From: Streptomyces sp. 840.1
Lineage (GTDB): Bacteria; Actinomycetota; Actinomycetes; Streptomycetales; Streptomycetaceae
DNA length: 64,000 bases
NCBI RefSeq assembly: GCF_003751445.1
Contig: NZ_RJUU01000002.1
Location: 806,001-870,000 of the forward strand
Direction of reading: 5' to 3'
Shown here: in pieces, positions 35,461 through 42,108 of the stretch
Layout: each line of letters begins with the position of its first letter
Position numbering within the stretch: position 1 is the stretch's first letter
Program-made: the position numbers and the translations under genes
Notes under the pieces: model-generated
Databases searched by the model: none
What the model was told of the DNA's origin: nothing
What the model saw: the letters and a program-made list of their open reading frames with translations, nothing else

Positions 35461-35797
35461 GCGGGGGCGGAACCGCCAACGGGCCGAGAAGTGTGGAACG
35501 CGTGACGGTGACCTCCGACTGCGCATCCGGACGGAAGGTCCTGGCCGGGGAGGGCGCCGAACGCGGCGGGAGCCGACCTCGGTCGCCCGTCGATTGTCGG
35601 ACCGGTCCGGTAGGGCGCCGGGGCGGGATCGGTGCCGTCGTCGGGCGTCCGGGACCGGCCTTCTGCTTTATTTGAATTGCCGAGAACTTCCGTCCCGGAC
35701 GTACAGCCCCGCGCGAGTTGAATACGCCCCATGTACCACCCGCCGTACGAGTGGATGAAATGGGTGTTTTCCCAGTTCAGCGCCGTTCTGGGGGTTG
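35461..35797. other. Non-coding region upstream of the peptide operon
   Basis: No gene recognised. Base composition drops towards the right end, where AT-rich sequence begins (35690-35870), unusual for this genome and typical of a promoter or operator of a transferred cluster. Confidence 0.45.
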
Positions 35798-35831
35798 GTG
35801 AATTCATCATTCAATTGAATTGTGAATTCAC
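35798..35831. promoter_or_regulatory. AT-rich 34-bp palindrome, candidate operator of the peptide operon
   Basis: The outer arms GTGAATTCA (35798-35806) and TGAATTCAC (35823-35831) are perfect inverted repeats, and the centre TTCAATTGAA (35810-35819) is itself palindromic. 15 of 17 base pairs of the full dyad match. It lies 93 bp before the precursor-like ATG, where a dimeric or tetrameric regulator could control the operon. No regulator gene is adjacent. Confidence 0.6.
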
Positions 35832-35923
35832 TCCCCGAGCCGCCCGATTTGCGGCTTTACATTCCATGTATTTCACTCGGTACGTACGGCAACCCCACTT
35901 CCCAACAGGACGGGGCAACACCC

Positions 35924-36100
35924 ATGTACACCACGGAAACCACTGCCACTGACATCGAGCTCGACCTCGACGCGGCGCTCAACCCGGGCGAGGCCGAAGG
36001 CTTCTACCGCGACTCCCGCGAGTGCGCGTACCTCGCGCTCCTCGGCGGCGGCTCCGCGCTGCTGCTCTCGCCGCCGACCCCGCGCCCGAAGAAGGGCTAG
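35924..36100 (+). CDS. 58-residue peptide, possible RiPP precursor
   Basis: Starts MYTTETTATDIELDLDAALN, then a short acidic region, FYRDSRECAYLALLGGG and a hydrophobic/proline-rich tail SALLLSPPTPRPKKG. An acidic leader, a Gly run (LLGGG) that could be a processing site, and a distinct C-terminal segment fit a ribosomally made, post-translationally modified peptide. There is one Cys and the tail has Ser, Thr and Pro. It is the first gene of a tight operon (10-bp gap to the next gene), which supports a precursor role. I do not recognise the family; it could instead be a small accessory protein. The ATG at 35924 is preceded by a weak AGGA-type site. Confidence 0.55.
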   Translation: MYTTETTATDIELDLDAALNPGEAEGFYRDSRECAYLALLGGGSALLLSPPTPRPKKG

Positions 36101-36110
36101 TCGGCAGCAA

Positions 36111-36827
36111 ATGGACCAGACACATGCCTCGTCTCCCCTTGAGGGTGCCGTGCATGACCTGGCAACAGAGGTGGTCCTCGCTCTTCGGAGCGGGGACCAC
36201 CTCGCCACGGTTTGCGGCGCGGCCGGAATCGACGAGGACAACAGGACAGGAATTGCCGCGGTACGCGTCATCGGAGCCGATCTGCTTCTGCCCAGTGTGC
36301 TGTACGGGCACAATCCGCATCCCGGGGACGTCGCCGTGTTCCACCGTGCCGTGCGGGAGTTCCCGCCCCGGCCCGACGCCTCCGACGCCACGGCCTGGAG
36401 TCACTGGGGCATGATCTCCGCCCTGCACCGGACGGCCCCGGCCGCCGCCCCCGGGCAGCCCGCGGTCACCGCTCCCGGCAGTGGTGAGCCGGATGCGGCG
36501 TGGCTCGAAGGAGCCCCCTGGCAGGCCTTCACCCATCAGCTCTCCGTGCTGGCACCGCTCGCCGTGCCGGCCGCGTCGTCGGCCGTGCACCGGGCCGCCG
36601 CACACCGGGTCGTGGACCTGTCCCGGGGGTTCGTGCGCGCGGTGCGGCGGCGCAACTGGCTTCAGGCCGCAGGCGCCGGACGCTGGCTGGCCGTGCTCGA
36701 CGGCAGGCCCGACAGCCTGGGGCTGGACCGCGGACTCGACTTCGTCGAGCTGATGGGCGGCGCGGACCCCCGCGTCGCGCTGCATGTGCGGGTCGCCCGG
36801 CTGATGGCCGAGGAGCGGGCGCGGTGA
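36111..36827 (+). CDS. Unrecognised 238-residue protein of the peptide operon
   Basis: No family recognised. It is a soluble, largely helical protein without signal peptide or membrane helix, moderately rich in Ala, His and Trp. Notable stretches are AVRVIGADLLLPSVLYGHNP and, near the C-terminus, RRRNWLQAAGAGRWLAVLDG. It lacks a recognisable kinase, LanC, YcaO or radical-SAM motif. It follows the precursor-like gene by 10 bp and shares a GTGA overlap with the next gene, so it is probably made with the DUF6895-like proteins and could recognise or modify the peptide (inference). Confidence 0.6.
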   Translation: MDQTHASSPLEGAVHDLATEVVLALRSGDHLATVCGAAGIDEDNRTGIAAVRVIGADLLLPSVLYGHNPHPGDVAVFHRAVREFPPRPDASDATAWSHWGMISALHRTAPAAAPGQPAVTAPGSGEPDAAWLEGAPWQAFTHQLSVLAPLAVPAASSAVHRAAAHRVVDLSRGFVRAVRRRNWLQAAGAGRWLAVLDGRPDSLGLDRGLDFVELMGGADPRVALHVRVARLMAEERAR

Positions 36828-37852
36828 CGGCTCCGGCGGCCACCGCGCCGGGCAGTACCGCGGGCGCGGCGCTGGCCGTCCTGCCCCGCGTCCTGCGGCA
36901 GGCGCTCGGCTGGGCCGACGCCCACCGAACGGGCTTTGTGCTCCCCCCGGACGTGCTGGAGCCGCACACCCAGGTCAACAGCACACTCAAACCCCTCGGC
37001 GAACTGGCCCAGCTCTGCACCACGATCCGCCGCAGCACCGAGCCCGGCACCCCGGAACACGGGACGGCCGGGGACCTCATCGCGTTCGCGTGGGAGCAGG
37101 TGCGCGCCGGAGACCTGCTGCTGGAGCTGCTGCGCGGCGAACCCTTCGCCGCGTACCCGTACGAGATCTACGCGGCCTTCGCCGGACACGGCCTGCGCAA
37201 CGAGGGCTTCGAGCGCCTGGCCGGCACGCTCTCCTCGACCAGGGGCTGGGCCCACACCGAGCAGCACGCCAACCGGGAGCTCGGCCTGATCAACTCGGAG
37301 CGGCGGGTCGGCGCCGCCCCGCACGCCGACGCCGGTGCGGTCCTGGCGCGCACCTGGCTGGGCGGGCTGTCCGAACCGTGGATGTTCGAGGGGCCCTCCG
37401 GCTACGCGCTGACCCACACCGTCTTCCACATCACGGACTGGTGCTGCGTCCCCGAGCGGATGCCCGCCGACATCGACGCCTATCTGCGGGCCTGGCTGCC
37501 GCCCTGGATCGACGGCTGTCTGGAGAGCCGGCAGTGGGACCTGACCGGCGAGCTGCTCGCGGTAGCCGCGGCCCTGCCGGGACCGCCGCCCACCGCCCTG
37601 CTGGACGCGGCATGGCCCGCGCTCGCCACCGCGCAGGCCCCGAGCGGCGCGGTGCCGGAGACGGGTCCGCTGATCCCGGTGCCGGAGAGTCCGGAGACGG
37701 CCGGACCCGGTGGCCCGGAGCCGGACCCGTACCCGTTCCTCGCCTGCTACCACTCCACCCTGGTGACCGCCTTCGCCGCCGCACTGTGCCTCAAGCGCCT
37801 CACCGCGCACCGGGCGGACGGCCCGGCAGCGGACACCGGGGCCGCCGTATGA
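36824..37852 (+). CDS. DUF6895-like helical protein, first of two paralogues
   Basis: 342 residues from GTG 36824 (GTGA overlap; GAGGAG upstream). It shares with the next gene product, in the same order, RQALGWADAHRTGFVLPPD, LKPLGELAQL, a WEQ...LLLELLRGE segment, PYEIYAAFAGHGLRNEGFE, YALTHTVFHITDWCC and CYHSTLVTAFAAALCLK. These blocks resemble DUF6895-type proteins of unknown function that occur in actinomycete biosynthetic loci. The HTVFHxTDW motif with two His and one Asp could be a metal or active site. An all-helical barrel is likely. Role in peptide maturation is inferred from position only. Confidence 0.6.
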   Translation: MTAPAATAPGSTAGAALAVLPRVLRQALGWADAHRTGFVLPPDVLEPHTQVNSTLKPLGELAQLCTTIRRSTEPGTPEHGTAGDLIAFAWEQVRAGDLLLELLRGEPFAAYPYEIYAAFAGHGLRNEGFERLAGTLSSTRGWAHTEQHANRELGLINSERRVGAAPHADAGAVLARTWLGGLSEPWMFEGPSGYALTHTVFHITDWCCVPERMPADIDAYLRAWLPPWIDGCLESRQWDLTGELLAVAAALPGPPPTALLDAAWPALATAQAPSGAVPETGPLIPVPESPETAGPGGPEPDPYPFLACYHSTLVTAFAAALCLKRLTAHRADGPAADTGAAV

Positions 37853-37883
37853 GCCGTACCGGCCGCACGAAGGGAGCTGCCGC

Positions 37884-38807
37884 ATGAGCGGCATCCAGCA
37901 GATCCATGACGTGGGCGCGCGGGCCCTGGGATGGCTGTACGACCACCGGGCGGGCTTCCGGCTGGACGACGACCCGCCGCCCGAGGTGGGCGTCCTGGAC
38001 CGGTTCAAGCCGCTCGGCGAACTGGCCCTCATCAGCAAGGTCATCTTCCGCGAGGGGGTCGCCGGGTCCAAGCAGGCCGCCCTGGCGCGCAAGCTCCTGG
38101 ACCACGCCTGGCACGAACTGCTGGGGTCGGGGAGCCGGCTGGTCGACGGCCAGCGGCGCGAACCGCTGTGCCCCGTTCCGATGGAGGTCTACGTACCGTT
38201 CCGGGAGCTGGGGTTCCAGCAGCCGGCCCTGGAGGCCGCCGTCCGGCTGAACCACCGGCTGAGCAGCTGGGGCGCGCTGGAGGTCGTGCCGGTGCGCCGC
38301 CTCGGACTCAGCGCCATGGAGCGCCGCTTCGGGCTGGAGCCGAGCGTGCCGGTCGACGAGGCGTACGGGCGCACCTGGCTGTCGCGGCGGCCCGAGCCGT
38401 GGACCGTCGAGGGCAACATCGGCTACGACATCACCCACACGGTCTTCCACCTGACCGACTGGGGAGCCAACCCGGCCGGGCTGCCCGCAGACGTCGCGGA
38501 CTACCTGGCGCTCTGGCTGCCCGTGTGGCTGGACGACTGGCTCGATCTGGGCCGCTGGGACCTGCTGGGCGAACTGCTCGTCGTCGATGCCTGCCTGCCG
38601 GAACCGACCCTGGACCCGGCCGCCTGGGCGGGATTCGCCGGGGCCCAGCAGGCGGACGGCGCGATGCCCGTGATGGGCGCCATGCCGGAGGGCGACGAGG
38701 AGTCCGTCTTCGACCTCGTCTACCACCCCACGCTGGTGGCGGCGTTCGCCTCGGCCCTGGCCCTGTCCCGCGCCCTGTCGGACCTCACCGAGCCGGCCCC
38801 CGCGTGA
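37884..38807 (+). CDS. DUF6895-like helical protein, second paralogue
   Basis: 307 residues from ATG 37884, with AAGGGAG 9 nt upstream. Paralogue of the previous protein: ALGWLYDHRAGFRLDDD, FKPLGELALISKV, PMEVYVPFRELGFQQPALE, YDITHTVFHLTDWGAN and VYHPTLVAAFASALALSR align block by block. The HTVFHxTDW motif is conserved in both, so both may be active or form a heterodimer. It lacks the proline-rich insert before the last block that the first paralogue has. The 31-bp gap before it is the only gap in the operon besides the one after the precursor. A direct tandem duplication is the simplest origin. Confidence 0.6.
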   Translation: MSGIQQIHDVGARALGWLYDHRAGFRLDDDPPPEVGVLDRFKPLGELALISKVIFREGVAGSKQAALARKLLDHAWHELLGSGSRLVDGQRREPLCPVPMEVYVPFRELGFQQPALEAAVRLNHRLSSWGALEVVPVRRLGLSAMERRFGLEPSVPVDEAYGRTWLSRRPEPWTVEGNIGYDITHTVFHLTDWGANPAGLPADVADYLALWLPVWLDDWLDLGRWDLLGELLVVDACLPEPTLDPAAWAGFAGAQQADGAMPVMGAMPEGDEESVFDLVYHPTLVAAFASALALSRALSDLTEPAPA

Positions 38808-39883
38808 CGGCCCCGCAGGACGTCCGCCGGGCCCCCGCCGGCCGTCCTCCCCAGGGCGAGGACGAGGGCGAGCGGGCCCGGCTCCTCACCGAGGCCGCCC
38901 GCACCATCGATGCACCCGACCTCGTGATCGCACTCAGCCACGAGGGGCGCCGCACCTTCCAGCTCGCCGAGGGCCGGCCGCAGGCCGAAGCGCCGAGCGG
39001 CCTGCTCCGCTACGAGCTCGGCTCCGCGTCCAAGCCCTTCACCGGGCTGCTGCTCGCCTCGCTCGTCGCCCAGGGCCGCCTGAGCTACGAGGACCGGGCG
39101 GCCGGACTGCTGGCCCCGGGCCATCCTGTGCATCCCGCCGTGGGCGCCATCACCCTGCGCCATCTGATCACCCACACCTCGGGCCTGCGCGCGCTGCCGG
39201 TCGACTTCTACCCGCAGGCGCTGCCGCGTTGGTCCACCGCGCCCTACAGCGGCTACCCGGCCGACCGGGTCGTCCGCGCCTTCCTCCGCGCCCGCCCGCG
39301 CCACCGGCCCGGCACCCGCTGGCACTACTCGAACTTCGCGGTCTCCGTACTGGGGCACACCCTGGCCGCCGCCACCGGCATGTCCTGGGAGGCGCTGCTC
39401 CAGCAGGAGGTCCTGGACCCGCTCGGACTGGACGGTACGCGGCTGCGCCCCGGGGCGCCGGCCGGCGGTGACGCCGTGGGACACCGGAGGGACGGCGGGC
39501 CGCTGCCCGCGCTGGACACCGGCGGCTTCAGCGCCGCCGGAGCGGTCCGGGCGACGCCGCCGGACCTCCTCGCGTTCCTGGAGGCGCATCTCCCGGCAAC
39601 CGCCGCGCCCACGCCCCTGCCGGCCGCCGCACTCGCCGACGTACAACGCCCGCTGCTGCGGCGCGGACTCGGGCACGCCCACACGCACACGCTGACCTGG
39701 TTTCGCCATCCGTCGCCGCGCGGGCCGGTCCTCTTCCACGCGGGGGCCACGCTCGGGCAGCAGGTGTTCCTCGGCTTCCGACCGGACACGGCTACCGCGG
39801 TGGCGGCCATGTGCACCCGGCGGGTGCACCGGAGCGACCCGTTCATCGCGACGGTCCACGAGCTGCTGACGGAGAGACTCTGA
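38804..39883 (+). CDS. Serine hydrolase of the class C beta-lactamase/DD-peptidase family
   Basis: 359 residues from GTG 38804 (GTGA overlap). The three catalytic motifs of the penicillin-recognising fold are present: SASK (Ser nucleophile in YELGSASKPFTG, near residue 70), YSN (WHYSNFAVSVLGH, near 175) and HAG (FHAGATLGQQ, near 315, in the KTG position). No signal peptide, so the enzyme is cytoplasmic. Such proteins include beta-lactamases, esterases, D-aminopeptidases and transacylases. As the last gene of the peptide operon it could cut or acylate the peptide; lack of a secretion signal argues against antibiotic resistance. Confidence 0.75.
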   Translation: MTAPQDVRRAPAGRPPQGEDEGERARLLTEAARTIDAPDLVIALSHEGRRTFQLAEGRPQAEAPSGLLRYELGSASKPFTGLLLASLVAQGRLSYEDRAAGLLAPGHPVHPAVGAITLRHLITHTSGLRALPVDFYPQALPRWSTAPYSGYPADRVVRAFLRARPRHRPGTRWHYSNFAVSVLGHTLAAATGMSWEALLQQEVLDPLGLDGTRLRPGAPAGGDAVGHRRDGGPLPALDTGGFSAAGAVRATPPDLLAFLEAHLPATAAPTPLPAAALADVQRPLLRRGLGHAHTHTLTWFRHPSPRGPVLFHAGATLGQQVFLGFRPDTATAVAAMCTRRVHRSDPFIATVHELLTERL

Positions 39884-39940
39884 CCGCGTGAACCCGGTTC
39901 GCGCGGAAGGCCGGACAGCGCGCCGGTCCGGTCGCCGGCC

Positions 39941-39956
39941 GAGGCGCTTTCGCCTC
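39941..39956 (+). terminator. Short hairpin after the peptide operon
   Basis: GAGGCG (39941-39946) and CGCCTC (39951-39956) around a CTTT loop, 58 bp after the serine hydrolase stop and 30 bp before thpR. The stem is only 6 bp, so readthrough is possible. Confidence 0.35.
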
Positions 39957-39986
39957 AACCGGCCGCCATGCGGTACGAAGACCGGT

Positions 39987-40595
39987 GTGAACGAACAGAC
40001 CCAGCCCGCGACCGTTCGCGTGTTCATCGCCCTGGCCCCGCCCGACCACGCGAAGGACGAACTCGCCCGGGAACTCAGCCCCGCCTACGGCACCCACCCC
40101 CACCTGCGGTGGAACCGCATCGAGGACTGGCACATCACCCTGGCGTTCCTCGGGGAGCTCCCCGTCTCCACCGTTCCGCTGCTGCGCCCGCCGCTGGCCG
40201 GCCTCGCGGCGGCCCGCCGGCCCCTCCCACTGGCTCTGCGCGGCAGCGGCACGTTCGACGACCGTGTGCTGTGGAGCGGTATCGGCGGGGACCTGGACGG
40301 GCTCCAGACGCTCGCCGCCGACGTACGTACCGTGGTCAGGAACTGCGGCATCGCGTTCGAGGACCGGCCGCTGCGCCCCCATCTGACGCTGGCCCGCGCG
40401 CGACGGGACGACCGGTCCTCGGCAGCCGATCTCGCCGCCCGGCTCACCGGATTCGCCGGCAGCCCGTGGCCGGCCGAACATCTGCACCTGGTGGGCAGCA
40501 ACGCGGGGCGCGGCACCGTACCGATCCGCTACGGAGACATCGAGGCCTGGCCCCTGGGAGGCGGCGTCCCGAAACTTTTTCCCGAAGACGCTTGA
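39987..40595 (+). CDS. thpR: RNA 2',3'-cyclic phosphodiesterase (2H phosphoesterase, ThpR)
   Basis: 202-residue cytoplasmic 2H-family enzyme that opens 2',3'-cyclic phosphates on RNA ends (formerly called 2'-5' RNA ligase). Both HxTx catalytic motifs are present: WHITLAFLGE near residue 44 and PHLTLARAR near 132. The N-terminal RVFIALAPPDH is also typical. GTG 39987 is chosen because the fold begins right after it; 33 further in-frame codons upstream lack homology. Its stop codon lies inside the -35 box of the MerR-type promoter of the next gene. Confidence 0.85.
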   Translation: MNEQTQPATVRVFIALAPPDHAKDELARELSPAYGTHPHLRWNRIEDWHITLAFLGELPVSTVPLLRPPLAGLAAARRPLPLALRGSGTFDDRVLWSGIGGDLDGLQTLAADVRTVVRNCGIAFEDRPLRPHLTLARARRDDRSSAADLAARLTGFAGSPWPAEHLHLVGSNAGRGTVPIRYGDIEAWPLGGGVPKLFPEDA

Positions 40596-40622
40596 CCTGG
40601 AGCGCGCTCCAGATCCGAGAGT
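40592..40622 (+). promoter_or_regulatory. MerR-type promoter with 19-bp spacer and palindromic operator
   Basis: -35 TTGACC (40592-40597), then the perfect palindrome CTGGAGCGCGCTCCAG (40597-40612) inside a 19-bp spacer, then a -10-like GAGAGT (40617-40622). Overlong spacers with a palindrome are the mark of MerR-family activation by DNA untwisting. The merR gene lies downstream in the same transcript. Transcription would start at about the ATG of the reductase, so the mRNA may be leaderless. Confidence 0.7.
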
Positions 40623-40629
40623 GGAGGGC

Positions 40630-41568
40630 ATGAACACCACAGCCCCTCAGATCATTCTCGGCACCATGGGATTCGGCACCCAAGTCGGAACCGACGAGTC
40701 CTTCGCGATCCTCGACGCCTTCGTCGCCGGCGGCGGTGTCTGGCTCGACACCGCCAACTGCTACTCCTTCTGGGCCGACCCCAGCGGCGTCGGCGGCGCC
40801 AGCGAGAGGGTCATCGGCGCATGGCTCCGGGCCCGTCCCGGTGCGCGCGACGCGGTACGCATCGCGACGAAGGTCCGGCAGAACCCGCTCGTGGCGCACT
40901 CCTGGCCGCAGAGCGCCGAGGGACTCTCCGCCGACGCCGTCCGCACCGGGTTCGACGGGAGCCTGGGGCGGCTGGGGGTCGACCACGTCGACATGCTCTG
41001 GGCCCACGCGGAGGACCGCGAAGTGCCGTTGGAGGAGACGGTCGGAGCCTTCGGCGAACTGGTCGCCAAGGGAACGGCGCTGCGCGTCGGGGCGGCGAAC
41101 CACGCGGCATGGCGGGTCGAGCGCGCCCGGTCACTCGCACAGGAGCAGGGCGTGGAGCCGTGGACGGCCCTCCAGTTGCGCCACTCCCTCGTCCAGCCCC
41201 GCCCCCTCACCCCTCTCGCGGAGGGCGGCCACCGTCTGCTCACCGCCGACGACCTGGACCTCGCGCAGGCACGGGGGCTCACCGTGTGGTCGTACAGCTC
41301 GCTGCTGTGGGGTTCCTACGTGCGTGCGGACAAGCCGCTGCCGCAGACCTACGACCACCCCGGGAACGCCCGGGTGCTCTCGGTCCTGGGCGACGTGGCC
41401 GACGAGGTCTCGGCCTCGCGGAACCAGGTCGTCCTCGCCTGGCTGATGCGGCAGGGCATCGACCCCATCGTCGGCGTGAGCCGGGTCGAGCAGATCGAGC
41501 AGGCACTGGCCGCCCGCCGGGTACAGCTCGGTGACGAGCACATGGAGCGCTTCGCGCAGGCGCGATAG
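40630..41568 (+). CDS. Aldo/keto reductase
   Basis: 312-residue NADPH-dependent TIM-barrel reductase of aldehydes or ketones. AKR landmarks: GTMGFGTQVGTDES near the N-terminus, WLDTANCYS (Asp and the catalytic Tyr), the catalytic Lys in RIATKVRQ, the His in DMLWAHAEDR, and IVGVSRVEQIEQAL at the cofactor site near the C-terminus. The promoter is of MerR type and the merR gene follows 23 bp after the stop, so the pair forms an inducible unit, perhaps for reactive carbonyls or an electrophile. ATG 40630 is used; a GTG three codons upstream is possible, but the predicted promoter favours the ATG. Confidence 0.85.
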   Translation: MNTTAPQIILGTMGFGTQVGTDESFAILDAFVAGGGVWLDTANCYSFWADPSGVGGASERVIGAWLRARPGARDAVRIATKVRQNPLVAHSWPQSAEGLSADAVRTGFDGSLGRLGVDHVDMLWAHAEDREVPLEETVGAFGELVAKGTALRVGAANHAAWRVERARSLAQEQGVEPWTALQLRHSLVQPRPLTPLAEGGHRLLTADDLDLAQARGLTVWSYSSLLWGSYVRADKPLPQTYDHPGNARVLSVLGDVADEVSASRNQVVLAWLMRQGIDPIVGVSRVEQIEQALAARRVQLGDEHMERFAQAR

Positions 41569-41591
41569 CGAGCGGACGGAAAGGGAGTTGC

Positions 41592-41942
41592 ATGACCACC
41601 GCCCTCACCCCGGCGACAGCCGCCGACCGCTCCGGCGTCTCCATCGACACCCTGCGCTACTACGAACGCGAAGGGCTCATCGGCCCGATCCGGCGCTCCA
41701 GCGGCGGACGCAGGGAGTACAGCGAGGACGACATCTTCTGGATCGGCCTGGTCACCTGCTTCCGTGACGCCGGCCTCGGCATCGCGGACCTGCGGGGTTT
41801 CGTCGCCATCCTGCGCGCCGAGCATCCCGCGCAGGACCGGGTCGCCTTCCTGCGCGGGCACCGTGCCGAGCTGGAGCAGCGGGTGTTAGCGCTGCGCCGG
41901 GCCATCGAGGTCCTCGACGGGAAGATCGCCTACTACAGCTGA
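41592..41942 (+). CDS. MerR-family transcriptional regulator
   Basis: 116 residues. N-terminal MerR HTH (ADRSGVSIDTLRYYEREGLI, then RRSSGGRREYSEDDIFWIGL) and a C-terminal coiled-coil (HRAELEQRVLALRRAIEVLD) for dimerisation. It has the effector region common to the carbonyl/oxidative-stress group (AdhR/NmlR-like) with only one Cys (VTCFRDAG), which may sense electrophiles. AAGGGAG precedes the ATG. It is cotranscribed with the aldo/keto reductase and probably activates the promoter at 40592-40622. Confidence 0.85.
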   Translation: MTTALTPATAADRSGVSIDTLRYYEREGLIGPIRRSSGGRREYSEDDIFWIGLVTCFRDAGLGIADLRGFVAILRAEHPAQDRVAFLRGHRAELEQRVLALRRAIEVLDGKIAYYS

Positions 41943-42108
41943 ACGCGCGGAGGGGTCCGGGCCCGGTTCCGGCCCGGACCCTCGCGCAGCTCCCGCCGTC
42001 CCGGTGGACGCGGTGCGGAGCGCGTACGTGCAACCAGTTGAGTGGCGGAGCGGAACCCCGGGGTATGTCATATGCCAGAGATCTTACTATTTACGTACTT
42101 TGCTCGGT

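Noticed and set aside
35166..35810. 214-codon frame as an intact secreted phospholipase A2
   Set aside because: The upstream part lacks a signal peptide, and the Ca2+-loop segment is missing, so it is called a pseudogene.
38804..39883. Serine hydrolase as an antibiotic-resistance beta-lactamase
   Set aside because: No signal peptide, and it is coupled to the peptide operon.
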